A DNA stretch of 64,000 nt from Anaerotruncus colihominis (GTDB lineage Bacteria; Bacillota; Clostridia; Oscillospirales; Ruminococcaceae): the NCBI GenBank assembly GCA_025146135.1, contig CP102255.1, forward strand, positions 2,914,001 through 2,978,000. Reading direction: 5' to 3'. The notes beneath the pieces are model-generated. The model was not told where the DNA came from, made no database searches, and worked only from the letters and a program-made list of their open reading frames with translations. Made by a program: the position numbers and the translations under genes. Every line of letters begins with the position of its first letter. The first letter of the stretch is position 1. Positions 51,282-60,318 of the stretch are shown here, piece by piece.

Positions 51282-53135
51282 TTATAAAACAGGGCCGGTC
51301 TGCTCAATGCCAGCTTCCTGTGCTGGGGCAATATTCAACTCAGGCAGATCGTTCAGATAGCGTTCCACATTCCGGTAATGCACTCCATTTTCCAATGTGA
51401 CATCCTCTCCGCGGTACAGGACATATCGCCCCCGGATCGGGCCAAACCGCTGTTCGGTCTTATCGCATTTTTCCTGATCGAGCAGATGCCGGTATTGTGC
51501 TGGGACCTGTTTGCCACTGTGCTTGATCTCGAAAATCTCGCAGCAGTTTTCCTTCTCATTATAAATCACCATGTCAAACTCGCCGACCGCAAACTGCAGC
51601 TTGAACACCCGGTGTTCTCTGTCAGCCGACTTCATGGTTTCCAGCAGGACGATATCCTCGAGCATCCGGCCCCGTACTTCTTCGAGGATCCTGCCCGCAG
51701 TCTGGGTCTTCTCCAATTCGCTGAGAGCTGAAAAGGTCTCGTCCTTCATCAGCGAGTGGACAAGGGCCTGTGCCTGGCAGTATCGCATCCCCGGCTGGGT
51801 AAATAGGATGTGTTCCACAGATTTTGCTCCTGGGTCAGCGGTTTCAATGGGACAGTTTACGATCAGTTCCAATGCGGAGAGATACTCTTTGATCTCCCGG
51901 ATATGGGTATCTGTGATACCGATGGACTGTTCCTCTTTGTTGCGGATATCCAGCAGCTCCATCAGGCGCTGGGTGACCGCTTCTGTGTCAATGTTGTCCA
52001 GTATCTCGGTACGCTTTTCGGGGTCACGCTCTTTCCGAAGATTCGAGGCGGTCAGCCGTAGATCGTGAGATTGGAAATCATCGGTCAGAACTGAGATCAG
52101 GAACCGGTGGTTCATGTCCTCGATGATCCGGTTGATGGCGCTGGTCAGCTCACCGGCCTCATACAGAGAGTACAGGTGGCGGAAATGCCCGCCTGCCTCA
52201 TAGCAGGCCAAGGAATGCTGAATGTTTTTGCAGATCGCTGTATCGATGTATCGCCGTGTGGACTCATCATCCCGGAAGGAGGCGTCCTGGGCGTTGACAT
52301 CTTCATCGTCAAAGGCAAGCTCACCGGCCCGCAGCGTCCCGCCATAGCGGATATATTCATCAATGCTGTCGATCCCCAGCAGGCGGCTGTATTCCCGATA
52401 TGGGATGAAGGTGGTGTGGATGGGCTTTGCCCGGTCATAGAGTTCCTGATCCATCGCCAGCCAAAAACCGAGGGAGTCCGTACCGGAGAGGATGATCTTC
52501 ATTCCCATCGCTGCAAACACATCGGAGAAGAGAGCCGCAGAATCGATGAAATCCCGCATCAGGGTGACCTCATCAATGAATACGTAGCGGAAGCCCGCAT
52601 CGAACAGTTTTTTCAGATCCCGGTTCATCATGGCCATGGTATCGCTTCTGCGGGCTTTGATATAGACCGTGCGGCTGAGATCCTCTCTGCTCATTCGGGC
52701 GATGGCCTGCCGGAGCATGGTAGTCTTTCCGGTCCTGCGCAGGCCAAAAACCAGGCAGACCCTGTCGCTTTCATTGCTGTAGAGATAATCCTCCAATTGC
52801 CAGAAGCAGTCACGGAGGCCCCAGCCCTTTACGCCCTGCGACATGGCGTCCAATCCTTTACCAACAATTACACTGGTTTCAAAGTCCAGCTTTGGCTGGC
52901 GCACTTTTGGCATCTTGGCTTGCAGTTCTTTCAGTTGTGCCTGCAATACTTTGCGCTGCTCTATTTGCTCCTGCAGCGGCTCCAGTTCGCCATCCCGCAG
53001 ATATTGGCTGTGCTTCTTCCCATTTTCTGTCCACTGATGATAGTAGCGTGTCTTTCCGTTGATCGTCTTCTTGGAAATATAGCCGATGGGAAGGGCGGCG
53101 ATCTGCCGCTCCAGTTCCTGAATCTTTTCTTTCAT
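51282..53135 (-). CDS. P-loop ATPase with DUF4143-like nuclease-type end
   Basis: 617 residues. N-terminal DUF6788-like coil ('KEKIQELERQIAALPIGYIS', 'KTRYYHQWTENGKKHSQYLR'), then Walker A GLRRTGKT (131-138) and Walker B 'YVFIDEVT' (183-190) with arginine-rich 'TVYIKARRSDTMAMMNRDLK'. The C-terminus has 'FDMVIYNEKENCCEIFEIKH', a PD-(D/E)xK-like pattern (D...EIK). This is the archaeal-type ATPase/DUF4143 family common in gut bacteria, whose role is unknown; defence and DNA metabolism are both proposed. Gene between recombinase modules in a mobile region. Confidence 0.82.
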   Translation of the reverse strand: MKEKIQELERQIAALPIGYISKKTINGKTRYYHQWTENGKKHSQYLRDGELEPLQEQIEQRKVLQAQLKELQAKMPKVRQPKLDFETSVIVGKGLDAMSQGVKGWGLRDCFWQLEDYLYSNESDRVCLVFGLRRTGKTTMLRQAIARMSREDLSRTVYIKARRSDTMAMMNRDLKKLFDAGFRYVFIDEVTLMRDFIDSAALFSDVFAAMGMKIILSGTDSLGFWLAMDQELYDRAKPIHTTFIPYREYSRLLGIDSIDEYIRYGGTLRAGELAFDDEDVNAQDASFRDDESTRRYIDTAICKNIQHSLACYEAGGHFRHLYSLYEAGELTSAINRIIEDMNHRFLISVLTDDFQSHDLRLTASNLRKERDPEKRTEILDNIDTEAVTQRLMELLDIRNKEEQSIGITDTHIREIKEYLSALELIVNCPIETADPGAKSVEHILFTQPGMRYCQAQALVHSLMKDETFSALSELEKTQTAGRILEEVRGRMLEDIVLLETMKSADREHRVFKLQFAVGEFDMVIYNEKENCCEIFEIKHSGKQVPAQYRHLLDQEKCDKTEQRFGPIRGRYVLYRGEDVTLENGVHYRNVERYLNDLPELNIAPAQEAGIEQTGPVL

Positions 53136-53220
53136 ACCGCACCTCCATTCTGTTAAATCTATTATACCCCATTTCCCTTATGCATTCAAGGGGTTATAAG
53201 GGGTTATATTGTTGTGAGCA

Positions 53221-53250
53221 GTGCCGCACAGAGCAATTTCTGTGCGGCAC
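53221..53250. repeat. Inverted repeat between ATPase and metallophosphoesterase genes
   Basis: GTGCCGCACAGA and its complement, 12-bp stem, six-base loop, 22 bases beyond the metallophosphoesterase stop. No long T run follows on the minus strand, so terminator function is only likely. Just left of it, AGGGGTTATA is repeated in tandem. Confidence 0.6.
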
Positions 53251-53271
53251 TGTTATGATTTTCTCGTTTAC

Positions 53272-54018
53272 TCAAATTTCTAATCCGGAAATCTGCTCCC
53301 ACTGGAGGATATATCTGTCATCGATGATCCGGTTGTCGTGGTAATGCCCGAAGAACCAGTATGTAAACTGGCACCGCTGATTGACCGTTTCCAGAAAATC
53401 GGTGAGCTGGTCACTTCCATAGGAGGGGTCGATTTTCTGCACGGCACTGCTGGGACCGCAGTGGGACAGGATGCAGTCTACCTTCCAGTTTACCTGCTCC
53501 AGATTTCTCAGTGCCTCTGCATATTCACGGGCATTTGGCATTTCTTCCGCCCACCAGGAGCGTCCTTTGACCCGGAACATTCCCCGCATTCGGCGCAGCA
53601 GCCAATACTTTTGTTCGAAGTCGGGGTCCTCCGGATCAAGGACGCCATCCTGAATGTCGTGGGAGGAGGCTCCTCCCATCGTGAACCATGTGAGACCGCT
53701 GAAGGTGAATATCTGGCCCCTCATCAGGTGGAGGATATTTTCCCTCACCTCATGTACTCTGCCGCCGTGCCATTCTTTTTCCGGCAGGGCGTTCAGCAGA
53801 TCAAAGTTTTCATGGTTTCCATCCACAAACAAGGTGGTGAAGGATTTCTCATCCAGCCAGTCCAGCCAATGCTGGTCTTTCTGGCCGCCGTCCCACAGCC
53901 CTCCGAAATCGCCACAGATGATCATGTAGTCATTTCGGCCCATCTGCGTTTGCTGGGGGAAGTATTTGCTTCCGAACCGCTGGAAGCCGCCGTGGGTGTC
54001 ACCGGTGATATAGATCAT
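53272..54018 (-). CDS. Metallophosphoesterase
   Basis: 248 residues. Motifs: 'YITGDTHGGFQRF' (D7, H9), 'MIICGDFGGLWDGG', 'TLFVDGNHENFDLLNALPEK', 'ILSHCGPSS' and 'FTYWFFGHYHDNR', the complete set of two-metal calcineurin-like phosphatases. The ATG overlaps the stop of the first recombinase by four bases, so it is co-translated with the recombinase cluster. Serine/threonine phosphatase, nuclease or nucleotide phosphatase cannot be told apart. Confidence 0.9.
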   Translation of the reverse strand: MIYITGDTHGGFQRFGSKYFPQQTQMGRNDYMIICGDFGGLWDGGQKDQHWLDWLDEKSFTTLFVDGNHENFDLLNALPEKEWHGGRVHEVRENILHLMRGQIFTFSGLTWFTMGGASSHDIQDGVLDPEDPDFEQKYWLLRRMRGMFRVKGRSWWAEEMPNAREYAEALRNLEQVNWKVDCILSHCGPSSAVQKIDPSYGSDQLTDFLETVNQRCQFTYWFFGHYHDNRIIDDRYILQWEQISGLEI

Positions 54019-55664
54019 GCGGTCTGCCTCCTTTGCATGGCCTGAGTAATTTCTGTGCCGTCCTTGAAGCAGATGAGCAGGCTATCCTTGTCCAACACCT
54101 TGATGTTGCTGACCAGCTGACGGACAGTGAGTTCATCAAAATCCGTAAGGGTACCGCTGGCCTGCTCCAATGCCATGTCAAGTTCTGCCAGCCTGCTCTC
54201 GAAGGCCGCCGCGCCTCGCTGTTCCTTTTCCAGCTCCGCTTTTTGGGCCATGAGCCTTGTCTTGGCCATGTTGACCTGTTGAAGCTCCTCATCATAGTCG
54301 GTACAGTCAGCGCCGGCACTGACGATCAGCTGGAACAGCTCCAGCTGGCGTTCCTGCAGGTTCCGGATCTGAAACTCCACGGCAGGCAGGCTCATCGTCT
54401 GTTCTTCTCCGGCAAGGACTGCCGCAATACCGGCTTTCACCGCGTCCTTGGCTGCCTGCATCCGGAACAGTTCATTCATGGCGGAGATGACGGCGTCGTG
54501 GATGTTGCCCTCATCCAGAGTGGGAGACTGCTTACAGATCTTCCTGCCATGCTCCAGCCGGTTCTGGCACCGCCAGACGACCCGTTTGACCCCTTTCTGC
54601 GTCCAGATCACCCGGCGATAAGGGCTGCCGCATTCTCCGCAGACCAGCAACTCGCTGAGCACATACTTTCCGCAGTATTTCCCAAGCTGCGTCTTCGCCT
54701 TGGAGGATGTTTTCTTGAGACTGGACCGACGGGCAATCTCCTCCTGTACCTTTTGGAAGGTTTCCCGATCAATGATGGCCGGGTGGCAGTCATGGACATA
54801 GTATTTGGGCAGTTCGCCGTTATTCACCCGCTTTTCTCTGGTGAACAGGTCCGCGATGTAGGTTTTTTGTAGGAGAGCGTCACCGATGTATTTTTCATTG
54901 CACAGCATTTTTTGAACCACGCTGTCATGCCATACTGTTTTCCCTGTGGCTGTTTTGATTCCATCCGCCATCAGGTCGGTGGTGATCTGCCGGACGCTGT
55001 GTCCCAGCAGAAACCGGGAGAAGATGCGCCGGACAATGGCAGCCTGCTCCGGGTCGATCTCCGGCTGGCCATCCGCACCCCAGCGGTAGCCGAGGAAGGT
55101 CTTGCAGTGGTAATAGACTTTTCCATCCTTGAAGTTCTTCCGGTGGCCCCACCTCACATTGCCGCTGAGGGATTCGCTTTCTGCCTGGGCCTGGCTCATC
55201 ATAAAGGTGAGGATCATCTCGTTGTCCATGAAGAGGGTGTTCACATTCTCTTTCTCAAAGTAGACTCCCACGCCGTGCCGTTTCAGGCGGCGGACATAGT
55301 TCAGGCCATCCAGTGTGTTTCGGCAGAACCGGGACACCGATTTGGTGATGACCAGGTCGATTTTTCCACGCTCACAGTCCCGGATCATTTGGAGGAAATC
55401 TTTGCGCTTTTTGGCCGAGGTGCCGGTGATGCCCTCATCCGCATAGAGGCGGACCATTGTCCAATCCGGATTGGCGTCGATTTTTTCCGTGTAGTATTCG
55501 ATCTGGGCCTCATAGCTGGAGAGCTGCTCCTCCTTGTCAGTGGATACCCGGCAGTAAGGCGCAACTCGCAGGTGCTTTTTTCGAAGATCCCGTTCTGTCA
55601 TCTGAGGGTCAGCCGGAATCATAGTGACCAGTTTGGGGGTGGGGGCGGTTTTCTGTATGTTCAT
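54015..55664 (-). CDS. Large serine recombinase 1 of the trio
   Basis: 549 residues from ATG 55664 (MNIQKTAPTPKLVTMIPADP) after AAAGGAGTG. Catalytic Ser 41 in 'VAPYCRVSTDKEEQLSSYEA'; 'ITKSVSRFCRNTLDGLNYVR' and 'GHRKNFKDGKVYYHCKTFLG' complete the resolvase and recombinase domains. Zinc ribbon 'LVCGECGSPYRRVIWTQKGV'. Long coiled coil at the C-terminus. Overlaps both neighbours by four bases. Probably works with recombinase 2 to integrate or excise this third element. Confidence 0.94.
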   Translation of the reverse strand: MNIQKTAPTPKLVTMIPADPQMTERDLRKKHLRVAPYCRVSTDKEEQLSSYEAQIEYYTEKIDANPDWTMVRLYADEGITGTSAKKRKDFLQMIRDCERGKIDLVITKSVSRFCRNTLDGLNYVRRLKRHGVGVYFEKENVNTLFMDNEMILTFMMSQAQAESESLSGNVRWGHRKNFKDGKVYYHCKTFLGYRWGADGQPEIDPEQAAIVRRIFSRFLLGHSVRQITTDLMADGIKTATGKTVWHDSVVQKMLCNEKYIGDALLQKTYIADLFTREKRVNNGELPKYYVHDCHPAIIDRETFQKVQEEIARRSSLKKTSSKAKTQLGKYCGKYVLSELLVCGECGSPYRRVIWTQKGVKRVVWRCQNRLEHGRKICKQSPTLDEGNIHDAVISAMNELFRMQAAKDAVKAGIAAVLAGEEQTMSLPAVEFQIRNLQERQLELFQLIVSAGADCTDYDEELQQVNMAKTRLMAQKAELEKEQRGAAAFESRLAELDMALEQASGTLTDFDELTVRQLVSNIKVLDKDSLLICFKDGTEITQAMQRRQTA

Positions 55665-56503
55665 GAGGCACACTCCTTTTGATCTTTTTGGGATAGGCTG
55701 ATCTCTCCGCCTTTGCCGATGCACACATGGGTTACTGCCGACTCAAAAAGTTCCCACAGGGTTTCTTCGTTCTCCGGTTCCAGCTCCAGCTTCTGCCGCA
55801 GCAGTGCCAGCCTGTGGGCCGGCGTTGGATCGTTCAGGCCGGCATACCGCTCGGCAGCGGCGGCCATGATCAGTGTTTTCATATATTCCGGGTTGATATC
55901 GGCCCGGTTAAAGCAGAGGGCCAGTTCATTTTCGATGCGAAGGGCATCTGTTGAGGCAGGGGCGGCTTTAGGAAGCTGGATACACGCAGGAGAATGAGCC
56001 AGCACTTTGAGCTTCTGCACCACTCGTTCCAAAATGATGCTGTCATCAAGATATACACTGCCGCCGCACTCTGGATTTTTACACCGCCAGCGTGGGCGGC
56101 CATGGGATTTGGTATCCCGTGCCATCTTTTCTCCACAGAGGGCGCAGACCGCCTTGTCCCGTATAGGGATGATCTCGCTTGGGCATGGAGCGTAGGTGTT
56201 CTGTTCTCCCCGCCGCAGGCGGACAGCGAGAAATTCCTCATCTGTCACCAGCTGGGGATAGCCATCCATCCCGAGATACCGTTCATTCTCCAAAATCCGC
56301 TTGACCATGTGTTTGTTCCACTGGGCATTATGTTGATGATAGCGCACACCTTGCTGGGTCATCTCGTCAGCGATCTGACTGTAGGAGCCGCCCAGCAGAT
56401 AGCGGGAGAAGATAGCCCTTACAAGCTCTGCTTCCTCCGGATGGCAGTTGATCCTGCCGTTCCGGACCTGATAGCCGAAAGGAATTTTTCTTTGCCACGC
56501 CAT
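55661..56503 (-). CDS. Recombinase-domain protein without resolvase domain (trio middle gene)
   Basis: 280 residues, directly behind recombinase 2 (TAAATG). Starts in the recombinase domain: 'AWQRKIPFGYQVRNGRINCH', 'PEEAELVRAIFSRYLLGGSY', then zinc ribbon 'KAVCALCGEKMARDTKSHGR' and 'CKNPECGGSVYLDDSIILER' and a coiled end. No catalytic Ser/Arg region, so it cannot cut DNA alone. May be an accessory DNA-binding subunit or directionality factor. Confidence 0.88.
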   Translation of the reverse strand: MAWQRKIPFGYQVRNGRINCHPEEAELVRAIFSRYLLGGSYSQIADEMTQQGVRYHQHNAQWNKHMVKRILENERYLGMDGYPQLVTDEEFLAVRLRRGEQNTYAPCPSEIIPIRDKAVCALCGEKMARDTKSHGRPRWRCKNPECGGSVYLDDSIILERVVQKLKVLAHSPACIQLPKAAPASTDALRIENELALCFNRADINPEYMKTLIMAAAAERYAGLNDPTPAHRLALLRQKLELEPENEETLWELFESAVTHVCIGKGGEISLSQKDQKECAS

Positions 56504-58093
56504 TTATCGCACCGTCCTCTCTATGTTTTCTGCCAGTTCCATCCCATTCAGCAGGCGGAACTTCAGCCGTTCCGGGCTGATAATGATGATCCGCTCAATC
56601 AGTTCCCCAAACAGTTCCGCGGGAACCTCATCCAGCCATTCCGGACCATCCTCCAGATACTCCATCATTCGCTCTGTGTCATGGATCTGCCGGTCTTCAC
56701 CGGCTGCCTCCAGAAGACGGCGTCGCAGCTTCCTGAGCTCCCGCAGCTTACGGTCGATCTCATCCATCTGGGATAAATAAAGAGCAGAATCCACATACCC
56801 TTTCGACTTCAGCCGAACAAGGACGAGATTCTGCTCTGAGATACGGGCTATTTCATTGTCAATATCACTGATCTTGCGATTGGAGCGGAGTTCCCGTTCC
56901 CTAAGCTCCTGCAGTTGGCTGAGGACAGGCCGCAGGACGGTTTCCTGACCAAGTTTCAGCTTGTGGTAGAGCCGCAGGACAGCCGCCGTAATTTCTGGTT
57001 CTGGAATCTGCGGGGTAGGGCAGTCTGCTTTGTTTCCATCGTGGCGGCGGCAGACCCAGTAAGTCTTTCCCACTGTGATTTTTTTGCGGCAGAGAGAGCC
57101 GCATCCCCCGCAGTAGATGTGTTTATCATAGAGGCTGCCCTTACTTATACGGTGCGTCCCATGGAACTGCCCCTTGCGGGAGGACATCAGTTCCTGTACC
57201 CTCTGAAAATCCGCACAGCTTACGATGGCCGGGTGGCTGTGCTCCACAAAGTAGCGGGGCTTCTGGCCAAGGTTTCGAACCTGCCGGAATGGAATCGTAT
57301 CTGTGGCGCAGCTTTTTTGCCAGATCATATCTCCGGTGTAGGAGATATTGGTCAGGATGTAGGCCACCGTACTGGGATGCCACTTCTCACGGTTTCGGCC
57401 TCGATCTACCCCGAGCTGGTTCAGCTCCCTGGCGATATCATCCTTTCCCTGGCCGCTCAGATAAGCGGAGAAGATGCGGCGGACCACCTCGGCCTCCTCC
57501 GGTATGATCTCCAGATCCCTCCCTGCCAGCCGGTAGCCATAGGGGACGGAGGATGGGACAAACAATCCCTTTTCCATCCGCATACGAACGCTGAAGCGCA
57601 TATTACTGGAATGGTTGGTGGATTCCATCTGGGCGAAAGCCCCATAGATTTGGGCAACCTGCTCCGAGGTCATCTTCCCGGTATCGATGTTCTCCTTTTC
57701 AAAGTGGATCGAAATACCCAGCCGGAGCAGTTCCCGCACGAACTGGATGTACTCCTGTGTGTTGCGTGCAAAGCGCGAGATAGATTTGCAGAGGACCCGG
57801 TCGATCTTTCCCTCCCGGCAGTCTGTCATCATCCGGTTGAAATCATCCCGATTCCTGGCTTCCAGCCCGGAGATACCTTCATCGGCATAGATGTCTACCA
57901 TCTCCCACTCCTCTTTACCGGCGATGTACTTGGAGTAGAAGTCTACCTGGGCGATGTAGGAGTTGACCTGATCTTCGGAGTCACTGCTCACTCTGGCGTA
58001 GGCCGCTACCCTCAGCTTTGCTTTTTCGGGGATTCTGGGGTCGATTACTGTGACCTGCGGAACTCTTGCTGTACTTATGTTTGTTTCCGTCAT
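56504..58093 (-). CDS. Large serine recombinase 2 of the trio
   Basis: 529 residues. Catalytic Ser 36 in 'VAAYARVSSDSEDQVNSYIA', 'LCKSISRFARNTQEYIQFVR', recombinase domain 'KGLFVPSSVPYGYRLAGRDL', zinc ribbon 'IYCGGCGSLCRKKITVGKTY' and C-terminal coiled coil. First gene of the three-recombinase-plus-phosphoesterase operon. Weak similarity to recombinase 1, so the pair is heterologous, as in ccrA/ccrB-type systems. Confidence 0.94.
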   Translation of the reverse strand: MTETNISTARVPQVTVIDPRIPEKAKLRVAAYARVSSDSEDQVNSYIAQVDFYSKYIAGKEEWEMVDIYADEGISGLEARNRDDFNRMMTDCREGKIDRVLCKSISRFARNTQEYIQFVRELLRLGISIHFEKENIDTGKMTSEQVAQIYGAFAQMESTNHSSNMRFSVRMRMEKGLFVPSSVPYGYRLAGRDLEIIPEEAEVVRRIFSAYLSGQGKDDIARELNQLGVDRGRNREKWHPSTVAYILTNISYTGDMIWQKSCATDTIPFRQVRNLGQKPRYFVEHSHPAIVSCADFQRVQELMSSRKGQFHGTHRISKGSLYDKHIYCGGCGSLCRKKITVGKTYWVCRRHDGNKADCPTPQIPEPEITAAVLRLYHKLKLGQETVLRPVLSQLQELRERELRSNRKISDIDNEIARISEQNLVLVRLKSKGYVDSALYLSQMDEIDRKLRELRKLRRRLLEAAGEDRQIHDTERMMEYLEDGPEWLDEVPAELFGELIERIIIISPERLKFRLLNGMELAENIERTVR

Positions 58094-58215
58094 ATCTTTT
58101 TTGACCTCCTTTCAGCAACACACACTACCACAGTCCTTCCGCAATAGCCATTACCAACACCAACGAAAAAGAAGTGGAAAAACTGGGCAATCAGCTATTC
58201 TCGCATAGAGCCTGT

Positions 58216-58371
58216 TCAGGCGAACAGCAGAGTGGGCCGGAGCTTGCGCTCCAGTTCAATGCGGGACTTCTCCGCCTCATCCACTGTCAGCAGGCCCTTT
58301 TCGGTGAGCTGCTCCAGCAGCTTCAGCGCTGAAAGAAACACAAGGTTATCTTGAAGTTCTGTCTTAGTCAT
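58216..58371 (-). CDS. Small SHOCT-like protein upstream of the trio
   Basis: 51 residues after AGGAGGGTGC. 'MTKTELQDNLVFLSALKLLE' and 'QLTEKGLLTVDEAEKSRIEL' give a helical hairpin with a 'G-L-L-T..E' turn like SHOCT domains; ends RKLRPTLLFA. 122 bases before recombinase 2, same strand. Function unknown. Confidence 0.65.
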   Translation of the reverse strand: MTKTELQDNLVFLSALKLLEQLTEKGLLTVDEAEKSRIELERKLRPTLLFA

Positions 58372-58472
58372 AAAAGCACCCTCCTGTTATGGAGGGGCCG
58401 CCCACCGGAGCCGATGAACGGCCCCGATTGTATGTTTCTCTTTAAATGGCAGTATCCTGAGTGCGGGTAAAA

Positions 58473-58853
58473 TCAGATGGTATTATACAGTGGGAGAAGT
58501 CCCACGCTGACTTCCAGCGCATGATCAAGCTTGCACATTTGGTCTTCTCCAAGAGAACCGACCTTACCTCTCAATCTGCTTTTATCAATGGTGCGAAGCT
58601 GCTCCAGCAGGATGATAGAGTCGCGGTAAAGACCTGGAACTGGAGCATCCAGGTTTACATGGGTAGGAAGTTTATGCTTACCTTTCCGGCTGGTGATCGC
58701 GGCGGCGATCACTGTGGGACTGTGCCGGTTGCCCACATTGTTCTGGAGAATGACCACAGGACGTATTCCGCCCTGTTCAGAGCCGACCACCGGGCTAAGG
58801 TCAGCATAGTAAATATCGCCCCGGCGGATGTCCTCTTTGCGGTATGTTTCCAT
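58473..58853 (-). CDS. mazF: MazF/PemK-family endoribonuclease toxin
   Basis: 126 residues from ATG 58853 after AGGAGGTGC. '[20 protein letters not shown]' and '[20 protein letters not shown]', '[20 protein letters not shown]' and '[20 protein letters not shown]' are the complete MazF fold with Arg and Thr active-site residues. Cleaves mRNA at specific triplets. No antitoxin frame immediately upstream; the preceding 700 bases look non-coding. The 51-residue SHOCT-like gene downstream is not a recognised antitoxin. Confidence 0.93.
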   Translation of the reverse strand: METYRKEDIRRGDIYYADLSPVVGSEQGGIRPVVILQNNVGNRHSPTVIAAAITSRKGKHKLPTHVNLDAPVPGLYRDSIILLEQLRTIDKSRLRGKVGSLGEDQMCKLDHALEVSVGLLPLYNTI

Positions 58854-59561
58854 TGCTTGCACCTCCTGACTTTCTTGCTTAATACCACAAAAATAGGGAC
58901 CGCTTCCGCATCTCCCGCACCTGGTTGGAATGGCTGCTCATACGGCATGTTCCGGTCAGTAAACGGGTTTTGGACAGAAGCGATCCCCATAGCTTCTGAT
59001 ATTAAGACTTCACATTTGTGTTGTCTTCTGCTGCGCTCGTATTCGACACTACTTCCCCAAGCGCAAAAGCCTGCGCCACTGGCGCTGGCTCCGTAGGGCG
59101 ACCATCTGAACCGCGGCTGGCTTCACCGCGTCATGGGACTCTCACCCCCGGCAGGATCTCTGTCGGCCGCCCTCATTGCTTGATCCCCATTTCGGTGGGG
59201 GCTGTGACTGGACGGAAGTATCATTATCCCTGGCGGAGTCATTGCGATACAGCTTGCCACAGGCTGTTTTTTGGACGGATGGACCCGCTTGGCACCTTAT
59301 TTGGCCGTCGTTGATAGAGGGGAAATCTGGCAGGCTGTCATAACCGAACAAAAATGTATAGGTGACTTCGTTTGCAGCCTGTACCAGAACCTCTACAGGT
59401 GGTTTTCGCGCATCCTCCAGCGTCGCTTGCCCCTGTCCAGCAGGGGCCCCGTCAGGAAAGTATTCAGACAATCGGATATTCGGTTTTCAAGGAACAAGTG
59501 AGAAGCATTTCCTTCTCGCTTGTATAGGGGAAGATGTCGGCATTTTAATAACCCTCCAATT
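58854..59561 (-). other. Gene-free stretch with strong stem-loops, possible structured RNA
   Basis: About 700 bases with no ORF supported by start and family. On the minus strand several adjacent hairpins: GCGCC-ACT-GGCGC region (59073-59085), CGCGG/CCGCG (59112-59130), GGG...CCC at 59135-59149. Clustered stems with conserved-looking loops in a phage-like region suggest a folded RNA, but this is inference. A frame at 59142-59471 exists without a family match. Confidence 0.4.
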
Positions 59562-60002
59562 TCAATTTTCTAAAAGTTTTTTCAAAGACTTGAGAATACG
59601 GACTTTCCGCTTATGCACTGCAGGCTGTGAAACGCCAATCTCTCTTGCATAGTCAAGTTCACTTTGTCCCTTAAAAAACAACCCCTGTACCAATGCCTGA
59701 TCCGCAGCAGGCAACGCTGAGATCGCTTGGTACAGGGCCTCTTTCTTCATTTGTTCAAGGATGATGTGTTCCGGGGTGTTGATAGCGTCAATAAACTCCC
59801 GGAAATTTTCATAGGTGCCATCCTGACTTCCAATCATCCCACTCGTCTGGATCTCATGGTCAAAAAAGCTCTGATCATTGTCCTTGATGTTCCACCGGGT
59901 TCTGCAGTAAGTGCGATAGACCTCCTCTGTCACCATGACTTCTTCATATTCCCGAGTGCAGGTGTTAAAAACAATAAGGGTAAACTTCCCGTTTGATTCC
60001 AT
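59562..60002 (-). CDS. Sigma-70-like regulator
   Basis: 146 residues from ATG 60002 after GGAGGAAAGG. 'MVTEEVYRTYCRTRWNIKDN' and 'NTPEHIILEQMKKEALYQAI' then region 4 helix-turn-helix 'LPAADQALVQGLFFKGQSEL' and 'DYAREIGVSQPAVHKRKVRI'. Typical of the small sigma-like regulators in phage/ICE genomes. A perfect 16-bp inverted repeat lies just upstream. Confidence 0.82.
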   Translation of the reverse strand: MESNGKFTLIVFNTCTREYEEVMVTEEVYRTYCRTRWNIKDNDQSFFDHEIQTSGMIGSQDGTYENFREFIDAINTPEHIILEQMKKEALYQAISALPAADQALVQGLFFKGQSELDYAREIGVSQPAVHKRKVRILKSLKKLLEN

Positions 60003-60017
60003 GTGCCTTTCCTCCAA

Positions 60018-60054
60018 ATTTCAAGATTTTGATGGCGAATCAAAATCTTGAAAT
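60018..60054. promoter_or_regulatory. Perfect 16-bp inverted repeat before sigma-like gene
   Basis: ATTTCAAGATTTTGAT, loop GGCGA, exact complement. Directly upstream of the ribosome site of the 60002 gene, so it may be an operator or a translational switch. Confidence 0.65.
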
Positions 60055-60120
60055 CAGGGGTACTTGGCGATATAAGCCTCCCATCCCATGCCGGCCCTCC
60101 CAGTGCCGGGCAGAAAAATA

Positions 60121-60213
60121 GCCGGGGACGCATTTCTGCATCCCCGGCCGATCCCCGCCGCCATATTGCGGCAGGAATACAGCGGGCCGGGACACTTTAC
60201 AGCGTCCCGGCCC
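60121..60213 (-). terminator. Two strong hairpins after the RinA-like gene
   Basis: GCCGGGGACGCA with its near-complement (60121-60148) followed on the minus strand by TATTTTTC; a second 10-bp GGGCCGGGAC stem at 60184-60213. The gap 60055-60318 has no gene. Confidence 0.7.
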
Positions 60214-60318
60214 TTGTCAGCTGGTCCTATTCATTTTTGCGCATACCTGCCACTGTACTGAGTATAGCAGAGGCAAAGTCGGAAGGGAGTAGGGATTTCG
60301 TCGGTTTTTCATCGGGAA

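Noticed and set aside
56915-58147. 410-residue plus-strand frame opposite recombinase 2
   Set aside because: Antisense shadow; the minus frame has a full recombinase.
59055-59250. Group II intron or cobalamin riboswitch
   Set aside because: No domain V-like motif, no intron-encoded reverse transcriptase, no matching box for the riboswitch; left as unassigned structured RNA candidate.
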